From Achromobacter aegrifaciens (lineage in GTDB: Bacteria; Pseudomonadota; Gammaproteobacteria; Burkholderiales; Burkholderiaceae_B): a DNA stretch of 64,000 nt. A model generated the notes under the pieces. That model searched no databases. It was not told the origin of the DNA and saw only the letters and a list, made by a program, of their open reading frames with translations. A program made the translations under genes and the position numbers. How positions within the stretch are numbered: position 1 is the first letter of the stretch; the number at the start of each line of letters is the position of its first letter. Below, piece by piece: positions 8,951-16,747 of this stretch. Location of the stretch: the NCBI RefSeq assembly GCF_902859735.1, contig NZ_CADIJY010000001.1, positions 1,240,001 through 1,304,000 of the forward strand. Reading direction: 5' to 3'.

Positions 8951-9649
8951 CTAAACCGACAGATGCCGCCGCACATCCTCGCCGTCGATGGCGTCGCGGT
9001 CGCCGCGCGCCACCACGACGCCGCGCGACAGCACCACGAACTGATCCGCCAGTTCGCGAGCGAAGTCGAAGTACTGTTCGCACAGCAGGATGGCGATGTC
9101 GCCGCGCTGGCGCAGCATGTGGATGACTCGGGCGATGTCCTTGATGATGGACGGCTGTATGCCTTCGGTGGGCTCGTCCAGGATGATGAGCTTGGGCTCG
9201 GCCACCAGAGCGCGGGCGATGGCCAGCTGTTGCTGCTGTCCGCCGGACAGGTCGCCGCCGCGGCGCGACAGCATGGTCCGCAGCACGGGGAACAGCTCGT
9301 ACACCTCTTCCTTGATGCGGCGCGCGCGCGCCGCCGGCTTGGTCGCCATGCCCATCAGGATGTTCTCTTCCACCGTCAAGCGGGCGAAGATGTCACGGCC
9401 CTGGGGTACATAGGCCATGCCGCGCGCCGCGCGCTGGTGCGGCGCCAGGCGCGTGACGTCCGCGCCGTCGAAGGCGATGTCGCCGCGCGCCACCGGCAGC
9501 ACGCCCATCACGCATTTGAGCAATGTGGTCTTGCCCACGCCGTTGCGTCCCAAGAGCGCCAGGCATTCGCCCTGGCGCACGGACAGCGACACGCCGCGCA
9601 GCGTATGGCTGCCGCCGTAGTATTGGTCGATCGTGTTTACGTCCAGCAT
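8951..9649 (-). CDS. urtE: Urea ABC transporter ATP-binding protein UrtE
   Basis: A 232-residue ABC ATPase of the LivF branch. It has the Walker A GRNGVGKTT near residue 35, the signature LSGGQQQQLAIARAL near 137 and the Walker B LIILDEPTEGIQPS near 157. The last is the UrtE form of the branched-chain family motif. With UrtD it powers urea import through UrtBC. It is the last gene of urtABCDE and starts one base after the urtD stop codon, implying translational coupling. Assignment to urea rather than amino acids rests on gene order and on the UrtA receptor type. Confidence 0.93.
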   Translation of the reverse strand: MLDVNTIDQYYGGSHTLRGVSLSVRQGECLALLGRNGVGKTTLLKCVMGVLPVARGDIAFDGADVTRLAPHQRAARGMAYVPQGRDIFARLTVEENILMGMATKPAARARRIKEEVYELFPVLRTMLSRRGGDLSGGQQQQLAIARALVAEPKLIILDEPTEGIQPSIIKDIARVIHMLRQRGDIAILLCEQYFDFARELADQFVVLSRGVVVARGDRDAIDGEDVRRHLSV

Positions 9650-9650
9650 C

Positions 9651-10490
9651 TCAGCGCCCCAGATAGACTTCGATGACCCGCGGATCGGCCTGCACCTTGC
9701 TCATCGGCCCTTCGGCCAGCACCGAGCCTTCGTGCAGCACCGTGACCTTGCCGTCGCCCGCGATCTGATTGACGAAATCCATGTCGTGCTCCACCACCAT
9801 CAGCGAATGGCGTCCGCGCAATTCGTTGAGCAGCTCGCCGGTACGTTCGGTCTCGGCATCGGTCATGCCCGCCACCGGCTCGTCCAGCAGCAACAATTGC
9901 GGCTCCTGCATCAGCAGCATGCCGATCTCCAGCCACTGCTTCTGGCCGTGCGACAGCAGCCCCGCGGGCAACGCCGCTTCGGGCCGCAACCGGATCAGGT
10001 CCAGCGTCTCGCCGATCTTGTCGGCCTGTTCGCCGCTCAATCGCGCGAACAGCGTGGGCCGCACGCGCTTGTCGGTCTTCATCGCCAGCTCCAGGTTTTC
10101 GAACACGCTGTGCTGCTCGAACACCGTGGGCCGCTGGAACTTGCGGCCGATGCCGGCATGCGCGATCTGCGCTTCGTTCAGCGTGGTGAGGTCTATGCTC
10201 TGGCCGAAGTAGGCCGTGCCCGAAGTGGGCCGGGTCTTGCCGGTGATGACGTCCATCATGGTGGTCTTGCCAGCGCCGTTGGGGCCGATGATGCAGCGCA
10301 GTTCGCCCACGCCTATGTCCAGCGTCAGGTCGTTCAAGGCCTTGAAGCCGTCGAAGCTGACCGTGATGCCTTCCAGGTAAAGGATGGCGCCGTGGCTGGT
10401 GTCCAGGCCCTTGGGGCTGACGCGGCCGTAGCCGGCATCGCCGCTGGGGCCGCCGTCGAGCGCGGCGGATTCGATGTGCGTGCTGCTCAT
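9651..10490 (-). CDS. urtD: Urea ABC transporter ATP-binding protein UrtD
   Basis: A 279-residue ABC ATPase of the LivG branch. It has the Walker A GPNGAGKTT near residue 71, the signature LSHGQKQWLEIGM near 180 (the LSHGQ variant typical of UrtD) and the Walker B LLLLDEPVAGMTDAE near 200. About 30 extra N-terminal residues precede the ATPase core. Its start overlaps the urtC stop by four bases (ATGA). It forms the ATPase pair with UrtE at the cytoplasmic face of the urea importer. Confidence 0.93.
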   Translation of the reverse strand: MSSTHIESAALDGGPSGDAGYGRVSPKGLDTSHGAILYLEGITVSFDGFKALNDLTLDIGVGELRCIIGPNGAGKTTMMDVITGKTRPTSGTAYFGQSIDLTTLNEAQIAHAGIGRKFQRPTVFEQHSVFENLELAMKTDKRVRPTLFARLSGEQADKIGETLDLIRLRPEAALPAGLLSHGQKQWLEIGMLLMQEPQLLLLDEPVAGMTDAETERTGELLNELRGRHSLMVVEHDMDFVNQIAGDGKVTVLHEGSVLAEGPMSKVQADPRVIEVYLGR

Positions 10491-11614
10491 GCCTTGTTCC
10501 CCTGGATGCGGGCGCAGATGCGGCGCGCCAGTCCGACGATGCCGGTGGGCAGGAACAGCGTCACCAGCACGAAGATCAAGCCCAGCGCGTACAGCCAGAA
10601 TTCCGGCAGCACGCTGGTGAACCAGGTCTTCAGGCCGTTGACGGCGCCCGCGCCGATGATGGGGCCGACCAGCGTGCCGCGTCCGCCGGTGGCGACCCAG
10701 ATCACCATTTCAATCGAGGTCTCGGTGGACATCTCGCTGGGGTTGATGATGCCGACCTGCGGCACGTAGAGCGCGCCAGCGATGCCGCAGAGCACCGCGG
10801 ACAGGGTCCAGACGAAGAGCTTGAAGCCCAGCGGGTCGTAGCCGATGAAGCGCAGGCGGCTCTCGGCATCGCGCACGGCGGTGAGCACGCGGCCCAGTTT
10901 GCTCTGCGTGACCGCGCGCGCAAGGACCAGCGCGCCTGCCAGCGCGGCCAGCGTGATCCAGTACAGCGCGGCGCGCGTGCCGGGCGCGGTGATGTCGAAA
11001 CCCAGGATGCGCTTGAAGTCGGTGAAACCGTTGTTGCCGCCGAAGCCCGTGTCGTTGCGGAAAAAGAGCAGCATCGCGGCGAAGGTCAGCGCCTGCGTGA
11101 TGATGGAAAAGTACACGCCCTTGATGCGCGAGCGGAAGGCGAAGTAGCCGAACACGAAGGCCAGCACGCCCGGCACCAGCACGACCAGCAGCATGGCGTA
11201 CCAGAAGTGCTCGGTAAAGGACCAGTACCAGGGGTAGCTCTTCCAGTCCAGGAACACCATGAAGTCGGGCAGGTCGCTCTGGTAGACGCCGTCGCGGCCG
11301 ATGGCGCGCATCAGGTACATGCCGTGCGCATAGCCGCCCAGCGCGAAGAACAGGCCATGGCCCAAGGACAGGATGCCGGCATAGCCCCACACCAGGTCCA
11401 GCGCCAGCGCCGCCATGGCGTAGCACATGAACTTGCCCAGCAGCGCCACGGCATAGGCCGACACATGCAGCGCATGGCCGGGAGGGAAAGCGAGATTCAG
11501 CAAGGGCAGCAGCGCCAGGAGCGCCACTGCCGCGGCCAGGGCCGCCCACACCCGTCCCGAGTACAGCGGGCGGCGGGTCAGCAGATTCAGCTCAGTCAGC
11601 GCGTTCTGTTTCAT
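10487..11614 (-). CDS. urtC: Urea ABC transporter permease UrtC
   Basis: A 375-residue LivM-type permease with about ten TM helices. The conserved GYAGILSLGHGLFFALGGYA segment lies near residue 75. The long insertion carrying YQSDLPDFMVFLDWKSYPWYW is typical of UrtC and distinguishes it from LivM. The start at 11614 gives the expected N-terminus and overlaps the urtB stop (ATGA). The open frame continues far upstream in the wrong frame for urtB and was not used. It forms the translocation channel with UrtB. Confidence 0.93.
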   Translation of the reverse strand: MKQNALTELNLLTRRPLYSGRVWAALAAAVALLALLPLLNLAFPPGHALHVSAYAVALLGKFMCYAMAALALDLVWGYAGILSLGHGLFFALGGYAHGMYLMRAIGRDGVYQSDLPDFMVFLDWKSYPWYWSFTEHFWYAMLLVVLVPGVLAFVFGYFAFRSRIKGVYFSIITQALTFAAMLLFFRNDTGFGGNNGFTDFKRILGFDITAPGTRAALYWITLAALAGALVLARAVTQSKLGRVLTAVRDAESRLRFIGYDPLGFKLFVWTLSAVLCGIAGALYVPQVGIINPSEMSTETSIEMVIWVATGGRGTLVGPIIGAGAVNGLKTWFTSVLPEFWLYALGLIFVLVTLFLPTGIVGLARRICARIQGNKA

Positions 11615-13242
11615 TCGACGCTCCGGCCGCGAGGGGCGAACAGGCCTTGCGGCCGCTTTTGGACGAACAGCACGATGAGCGCCAGGATGGTGATCTTGGC
11701 CATGACGGCTCCGGCATAGGGCTCCAGGAACTTGTTGACGCCGCCCAGGCCCAGCGCGGCGATGACGGTGCCGGCGAGCTGGCCCACGCCGCCCAGCACC
11801 ACCACCATGAACGAATCGACGATGTAGCCGCGGCCCAGGTCCGGCCCCACGTTGCCCAGCTGCGACAGCGCCACCCCAGCCAGCCCGGCGATGCCGGAGC
11901 CCAGGCCGAAGGCCAGCATGTCGACGCGGCCGGTGGGCACGCCCACGCAGTCGGCCATGCGGCGGTTCTGCGTGATGGCGCGCACGAACAGGCCCAGGCG
12001 GGTATGGTTCAGCAGCGCCCAGACCAGGAACACCACGAAGAAGGCGAAGCCGATGATGACCAGGCGGTTGTAGCTCAGCACCAGTCCGCCCAGTACCGTG
12101 ACGCCGCCGGACATCCAGCCGGGATTGCTCACCTCCACGTTCTGCGCGCCGAACAGCGTGCGCACGCCCTGCATCAGGATCAGGCTGATGCCCCAGGTGG
12201 CCAGCAGCGTTTCCAGCGGCCGGCCATAGAGCCAGCGTATGACGGTGCGTTCCAGCGCCATGCCGACCAGCGCCGTCACGGCGAAGGCCAGCGGCAACGC
12301 GGCCAGCACATACCAGTCCAGCCAGCCCGGCAGCCAGGCGCGGAACGCCGTCTGCACTACGTAGGTCACATAGGCGCCTATCATCAGCAGTTCGCCATGC
12401 GCCATGTTGATGACGCCCATCAGGCCGAAGGTGATGGCCAGGCCCAGCGCCGCCAGCAGCAGCACGCTGCCCAGGCTGATGCCGTAGAACAGGTTGCCGG
12501 CCCATTCGATGGTGGCCAGGTGGCGGTCGATCTGCTTGAGCGCGTGGCTCGCGGCCTCACGCACGCCGGCGTCGGGTTCCGCGTAGGCGCCGTCGCGCTC
12601 CTCGGCCAGCGCGGCCAGGGTGGGACGGAATGCGGCGTTGCGGGTGGCGCCCAGCACCTCGACCGCATGGCGCCGCTTGGCGGGATCGCCGCTTTTCAAT
12701 TCCAGGTTGGCCTGCGCAATCAGCAGCGCGTCGCGTACGGCTTCGTTCTTTTCGGACGCCAATGCCTTTTCCAGCATGGGCAGGCGCGCCGGGTCTCCGG
12801 TCTGCTGCAGACGGCGCGCCGCAGCCAGGCGCTCGGCGGGCTGCTCGGAATACAGGCGCGAACCCGCCAGCGCCGCCTCGATGGCGCGCCGCAGGCGGTT
12901 ATTGATGCCGATGGCGCCTGCGCCTGGGGGCAGCTCGGCGGCGGCGCCCGTCGCCGCATCGATGGCGCGCGCGCCGCCGTTGCCGATCAGCACGCGGCCG
13001 TCATCGGCGGCGTAGAGCCGGTCCTCGCCCAGCGCCTGCAGCACCGCTGCCGCCTCCGGTTCGGGCAGCTGGCCCAGCGCGGCAATCGCCTGGAGCCTGG
13101 CGTCCGTGTCGTCGCCGGCCAGCGGCGCAAGCAAGGCCGGGTCCACGCCGCTTGCCGCCGCCGGGGTGGCCGCGAGCGGCAGGGACACCAGCCATGCCAG
13201 CAGGAAACGACGCAAGTAGAGTGCGATTGCCGCGATGCGCAT
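11611..13242 (-). CDS. urtB: Urea ABC transporter permease UrtB
   Basis: A 543-residue protein. A signal-like helix is followed by about 220 extracytoplasmic residues with HEAT-like repeats (residues 40-240), then a LivH-type permease core of about eight TM helices that includes GLMGVINMAHGELLMIGAY. This N-terminal extension is a hallmark of UrtB and is absent from LivH. The start at 13242 precedes a plausible signal peptide; the frame extends to 13341 without family resemblance. The gap to urtA is 20 bp. It pairs with UrtC to form the urea channel. Confidence 0.93.
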   Translation of the reverse strand: MRIAAIALYLRRFLLAWLVSLPLAATPAAASGVDPALLAPLAGDDTDARLQAIAALGQLPEPEAAAVLQALGEDRLYAADDGRVLIGNGGARAIDAATGAAAELPPGAGAIGINNRLRRAIEAALAGSRLYSEQPAERLAAARRLQQTGDPARLPMLEKALASEKNEAVRDALLIAQANLELKSGDPAKRRHAVEVLGATRNAAFRPTLAALAEERDGAYAEPDAGVREAASHALKQIDRHLATIEWAGNLFYGISLGSVLLLAALGLAITFGLMGVINMAHGELLMIGAYVTYVVQTAFRAWLPGWLDWYVLAALPLAFAVTALVGMALERTVIRWLYGRPLETLLATWGISLILMQGVRTLFGAQNVEVSNPGWMSGGVTVLGGLVLSYNRLVIIGFAFFVVFLVWALLNHTRLGLFVRAITQNRRMADCVGVPTGRVDMLAFGLGSGIAGLAGVALSQLGNVGPDLGRGYIVDSFMVVVLGGVGQLAGTVIAALGLGGVNKFLEPYAGAVMAKITILALIVLFVQKRPQGLFAPRGRSVE

Positions 13243-13262
13243 GGCTGCTTGTTCCCGGTGCG

Positions 13263-14516
13263 TTAGAGACCTTGCTTGCCTTCGTTGCCCGGGATGTACG
13301 GGCTCCAGGGCTGGGCGCGGATCGGACCCTTGCTCTTCCACACCACGCTGAACTGGCCATCCGCCTTGATTTCGCCGATGTAGACCGGCTTGTGCAGGTG
13401 GTGGTTGGTCTTGTCCATCTCGATGGTGTAGCCGTCGGGCGCGTTGAATTTCTGGCCGCCCATGGCTGCGATCACCTTGTCCACGTCAGTGGTCTTGGCC
13501 TGCTCCACCGCCTGCTTCCACATATGGATGCCGATGTAGGTGGCTTCCATCGGGTCGTTGGTCACCACCGTATTCGCGTTGGGCAGGTTCTTGGCCTTGG
13601 CATAGGCCTTCCATTTCTGGATGAAGGCGTCGTTCACCGGGTTCTTGACCGACTGGAAGTAGTTCCACGCGGCCAGGTGGCCCACCAGCGGCTTGGTATC
13701 CACGCCGCGCAATTCCTCTTCGCCCACCGAGAACGCCACCACCGGCACGTCGGTGGCCTTCAGGCCGGCATTGCCCAGCTCCTTGTAGAAGGGCACGTTG
13801 GAGTCGCCATTGATGGTGGAGATGACGGCTGTCTTGCCGCCCGTGGCGAACTTCTTGATGTTGGCGACGATGGTCTGGTAGTCGGAATGGCCGAAAGGCG
13901 TGTAGACCTCGTCGATGTCGCTGTCCTTGACGCCCTTGGAATGCAGGAAGGCGCGCAGGATCTTGTTGGTGGTGCGCGGGTAGACGTAGTCGGTGCCCAG
14001 CAGCACGAAGCGCTTGGCGCCGCCGCCGTCTTCGCTCATCAGGTATTCGACGGCGGGTATGGCCTGCTGGTTGGGCGCTGCGCCGGTGTAGAACACGTTC
14101 TTCTCGAGCTCCTCGCCCTCGTATTGCACGGGGTAGAAGAGCAGGCCGTTGAGTTCCTTGAACACCGGCAGCACGGACTTGCGCGACACCGAGGTCCAGC
14201 AGCCGAAGACAACCGCCACCTTGTCCTGGGACAGCAGCTGGCGCGACTTCTCGGCAAACAGCGGCCAGTTCGACGCCGGGTCCACCACCACGGCTTCGAG
14301 CTTCTTGCCCATCACGCCGCCATTGGCGTTGATCTCGTCGATGGTCATCAGGGCCACGTCCTTGAGCGACGTTTCCGAGATCGCCATCGTGCCCGACAGC
14401 GAATGCAGGATGCCGACCTTGATGGTGTCCTCGGCGGCGAGTACCTGCGGCATCCATCCGGACATGGCCAACAGGCTCACGGCGGTCAGTTGCTTAAGGG
14501 CTAGTCTGCGTTTCAT
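13263..14516 (-). CDS. urtA: Urea ABC transporter substrate-binding protein UrtA
   Basis: A 417-residue periplasmic receptor with a signal peptide ending near residue 28. The mature start, DTIKVGILHSLSGTMAISE, and the motif FGCWTSVSRKSVLPVFKE near residue 103 are characteristic of UrtA (FmdD-like) receptors that bind urea or short amides. AGGAGT precedes the ATG at 14516; the longer frame to 14573 lacks support. It is first in a five-gene operon and lies behind a sigma-54-type promoter, so expression should rise under nitrogen limitation. Short-chain amide binding (FmdD-like) cannot be excluded, but the neighbouring urea carboxylase favours urea. Confidence 0.93.
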   Translation of the reverse strand: MKRRLALKQLTAVSLLAMSGWMPQVLAAEDTIKVGILHSLSGTMAISETSLKDVALMTIDEINANGGVMGKKLEAVVVDPASNWPLFAEKSRQLLSQDKVAVVFGCWTSVSRKSVLPVFKELNGLLFYPVQYEGEELEKNVFYTGAAPNQQAIPAVEYLMSEDGGGAKRFVLLGTDYVYPRTTNKILRAFLHSKGVKDSDIDEVYTPFGHSDYQTIVANIKKFATGGKTAVISTINGDSNVPFYKELGNAGLKATDVPVVAFSVGEEELRGVDTKPLVGHLAAWNYFQSVKNPVNDAFIQKWKAYAKAKNLPNANTVVTNDPMEATYIGIHMWKQAVEQAKTTDVDKVIAAMGGQKFNAPDGYTIEMDKTNHHLHKPVYIGEIKADGQFSVVWKSKGPIRAQPWSPYIPGNEGKQGL

Positions 14517-14590
14517 GGTGACTCCTGATTGGAATGTGCCGGCCGTGCCGGCGAGAACGATCTGAAAACACACGACAACGAGGACCTAAA

Positions 14591-14606
14591 AGCAAAAGGC
14601 ATGCCA
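14591..14606 (-). promoter_or_regulatory. Sigma-54 promoter of urtABCDE
   Basis: On the minus strand TGGCATG-N4-TTGCT matches the -24/-12 consensus of RpoN promoters (TGGCAYG-N4-TTGCW) at every conserved position. The start site would be near 14580, giving a leader of about 64 nt to the urtA ATG at 14516. Confidence 0.82.
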
Positions 14607-14706
14607 ACCGCGCGGGCACGCGCAGTCCGCTATATGAAAGGGGGTAGACGAAGGGCGCGCCACGGATGACGGCGCGCCAGGCGGCACGGGCCGATCTGGT
14701 GCCGCG

Positions 14707-14723
14707 TGCACAACATGGGTGCG
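14707..14723. promoter_or_regulatory. NtrC-like enhancer site
   Basis: TGCAC-N7-GTGCG (GCAC at 14708-14711 and GTGC at 14719-14722) fits the NtrC dyad GCAC-N7-GTGC. It lies about 130-145 bp upstream of each predicted sigma-54 start site, the usual enhancer distance, so one site could serve both operons. Confidence 0.65.
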
Positions 14724-14831
14724 CGCGCCGCCCGCTGGCGGTGCGCGCATGTGGCGCCGCGGCGATGGCTTCGTGCCGCAGGCGGCCCCTTGCCGCAGGG
14801 AATCGGGGCAGGCGCGGGGCGGCGTCCGACA

Positions 14832-14848
14832 TGGCACGCCGATTGCTT
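14832..14848 (+). promoter_or_regulatory. Sigma-54 promoter of the allophanate hydrolase / urea carboxylase operon
   Basis: TGGCACG-CCGA-TTGCTT is a perfect match to the RpoN -24/-12 consensus. The predicted start is near 14858, about 27 nt before the ATG at 14885. Confidence 0.88.
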
Positions 14849-14859
14849 GGGAATCCGTA

Positions 14860-14871
14860 CTTGTATACAAG
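14860..14871. promoter_or_regulatory. GntR/FCD-type operator at the transcription start
   Basis: CTTGTATACAAG is a perfect 12-bp palindrome of the TTGTATACAA kind bound by FCD-subfamily GntR regulators. It begins about two bases after the predicted sigma-54 start site. The third gene of the same operon encodes an FCD GntR protein, the natural candidate to bind here as repressor. Confidence 0.7.
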
Positions 14872-14884
14872 AAAGGATTCCAGC

Positions 14885-16705
14885 ATGAACGCCGTAGCAA
14901 CGCACAAAGGCCCCGTCGCCTGGACGATCGCGCAGTGGCAGGCCGCCTATCGCAATGAGGGCGCCACGCCCGAGACCCTGTTGGCCGCCTGGGCCGAACG
15001 CGGCAACGCGCCAGACAATGCCTGGATCAAGCGCGTGGACGGCGCCATGCTGGCGCGGCAGCTCGATGCCCTGCAAGGGCTGCTGGAAGCGGCCAACGGC
15101 GACCTGACGCGGCTGCCGCTTTATGGCGTGCCGTTCGCCATCAAGGACAATATCGACGCCGCCGGCTGGCCCACCACGGCGGCCTGCCCGGAATTCGCGT
15201 ACACGCCCGAGGAAGATGCGACCGTGGTCGCCCGCCTGCGCGCGGCCGGCGCCATCCTGGTGGGCAAGACCAACCTGGACCAGTTCGCCACCGGACTGGT
15301 GGGCACGCGTTCGCCGCTGGGCGCGGTGCCCAATACGTTCAATCCGGACTACGTCAGCGGCGGCTCCAGTTCGGGTTCGGCTTCCGTGGTGGCGCGCGGC
15401 CTGGCCGCTTTCTCGTTGGGCACCGACACGGCGGGCTCGGGCCGCGTGCCGGCGGGGTTCAACAACATCGTGGGCCTCAAGCCCACCAAGGGGCGGCTCA
15501 GCGCGGCAGGCGTGGTGCCGGCATGCCGCACGCAGGACTGCGTGTCGGTGTTCGCGCTGACGGTGGACGACGCCGAACTGGTAGCCGACATTGCAGCGGG
15601 TTGGGACGCGCGCGACCCCTATTCGCGCGCTCAGCCTGTAGGGAGCGCAAATCCTTGGCCGGCGCAACCCAGGCTGGCGATTCCCGCGCAGCTGGAATTT
15701 TTCGGCGATGCGCAGGCCGCGGCGGCGTTCGATCAGGCCGTGAGCGACCTGAAGGCCAGCGGCGCAACGGTCGAACCCATCGACTTCACGCCATTCAGCG
15801 AGCTGGCGGCGCTGCTGTACCAAGGGCCCTGGGTGGCCGAGCGCTTTGCCGTCGTGGAAGCGTTGTGGAAGCAGAACCCCGAGGCCATCCATCCGGTGGT
15901 GCGCGGCATCGTCGAACAGGCCGCCAACTACAGCGCGCTGGACGCGTTCAAAGCCGAGTACCGGCGCGCCGATCTGACGCGCGGCATCCATCAGACGTTG
16001 GCGGGCTTTGATGCGCTGGTGGTGCCGACTACGCCCACGATCTACACCATCGCCCAGCTCGAAGCCGATCCGGTGACGCTGAACTCGAGATTGGGGATCT
16101 ACACCAACTTCACGAACCTGGCCGACCTGTCGGCGCTGGCGCTGCCGGCGGGCATGCGCGGCGACGGCCTGCCCGCGGGCATCACGCTGATCGGCATGGC
16201 TTGGCAGGACCATGCGCTGGCGCAGTTCGGACGCCAGTGGCAGGCGCGTCTGGCGCTGCCGCTGGGCGCCACCGGTGCGCCGCTGCCCGCAGCCGAGCAT
16301 GCGGTCCTCCCCGCGCGTGACACGGTGCGCGTGTCGGTCGTGGGGGCGCACCTGCGCGGCATGCCGCTGAACCACCAACTGACCTCGCGCCGCGCCGTGT
16401 TCGTTGAAGCGGCGCGCACGGCCGGCGATTACCGCCTGTACGCCCTGGCCAACACCACGCCGCCCAAGCCCGGACTGGTGAAGTCCGCGAGCGGCGCGCC
16501 CATCGAGGTCGAACTCTGGGACGTACCGCTGGCCGCCTTCGGCGCCTTCGTGGCCGAGATCCCCGCGCCGCTGGGCATCGGCACGCTGGAGCTGGCGGAC
16601 GGCCGCCAGGTCAAGGGATTCATCTGCGAGCCGCGCGGCCTGGAGGGCGCGCGCGACATCACGGAGTTCGGCGGCTGGCGCGCCTACCTGGCCAGCCTGG
16701 CCTGA
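14885..16705 (+). CDS. atzF: Allophanate hydrolase
   Basis: A 606-residue amidase-signature enzyme that hydrolyses allophanate to two ammonia and two CO2, the second half of the ATP-dependent urea amidolyase route. The Ser-cisSer-Lys triad can be placed at Lys87 (FAIKDNID), Ser161 (SGGSSSGSA) and Ser185 (TDTAGSGRVP), the same spacing as in AtzF. The C-terminal domain after about residue 460 is the extra domain of AtzF-type enzymes that works on decarboxylation of the N-carboxycarbamate intermediate. The ATG at 14885 follows AAAGGATTC; upstream frame to 14666 would cross the promoter. The next gene, urea carboxylase, supplies the substrate. Confidence 0.95.
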   Translation: MNAVATHKGPVAWTIAQWQAAYRNEGATPETLLAAWAERGNAPDNAWIKRVDGAMLARQLDALQGLLEAANGDLTRLPLYGVPFAIKDNIDAAGWPTTAACPEFAYTPEEDATVVARLRAAGAILVGKTNLDQFATGLVGTRSPLGAVPNTFNPDYVSGGSSSGSASVVARGLAAFSLGTDTAGSGRVPAGFNNIVGLKPTKGRLSAAGVVPACRTQDCVSVFALTVDDAELVADIAAGWDARDPYSRAQPVGSANPWPAQPRLAIPAQLEFFGDAQAAAAFDQAVSDLKASGATVEPIDFTPFSELAALLYQGPWVAERFAVVEALWKQNPEAIHPVVRGIVEQAANYSALDAFKAEYRRADLTRGIHQTLAGFDALVVPTTPTIYTIAQLEADPVTLNSRLGIYTNFTNLADLSALALPAGMRGDGLPAGITLIGMAWQDHALAQFGRQWQARLALPLGATGAPLPAAEHAVLPARDTVRVSVVGAHLRGMPLNHQLTSRRAVFVEAARTAGDYRLYALANTTPPKPGLVKSASGAPIEVELWDVPLAAFGAFVAEIPAPLGIGTLELADGRQVKGFICEPRGLEGARDITEFGGWRAYLASLA

Positions 16706-16747
16706 TCTCCGCTTTCGATAACCCGCAAGACACCAGGGAGTCGCACC

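Larger units (their letters stand above)
14517..14884. promoter_or_regulatory. Divergent urt / urea-amidolyase control region
   Basis: This 368-bp gene-free stretch separates urtA (minus) from the allophanate hydrolase gene (plus). It contains two outward-facing sigma-54 promoters (14591-14606 minus, 14832-14848 plus), one NtrC-type dyad roughly midway (14707-14723) and a GntR-type palindrome at the rightward start site (14860-14871). The predicted leaders are short, about 64 nt for urtA and about 27 nt for the other operon, so no sizeable riboswitch fits. Confidence 0.8.

Noticed and set aside
11615-12505. Upstream in-frame extension of urtC
   Set aside because: It lies wholly within urtB in a different phase; the normal UrtC N-terminus starts at 11614 with an ATGA overlap.
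14517-14884. Guanidine-I (ykkC) riboswitch ahead of the urea carboxylase operon
   Set aside because: The predicted 5' leaders are only about 27 and 64 nt, too short for a ykkC fold, and no conserved ykkC core sequence was seen.
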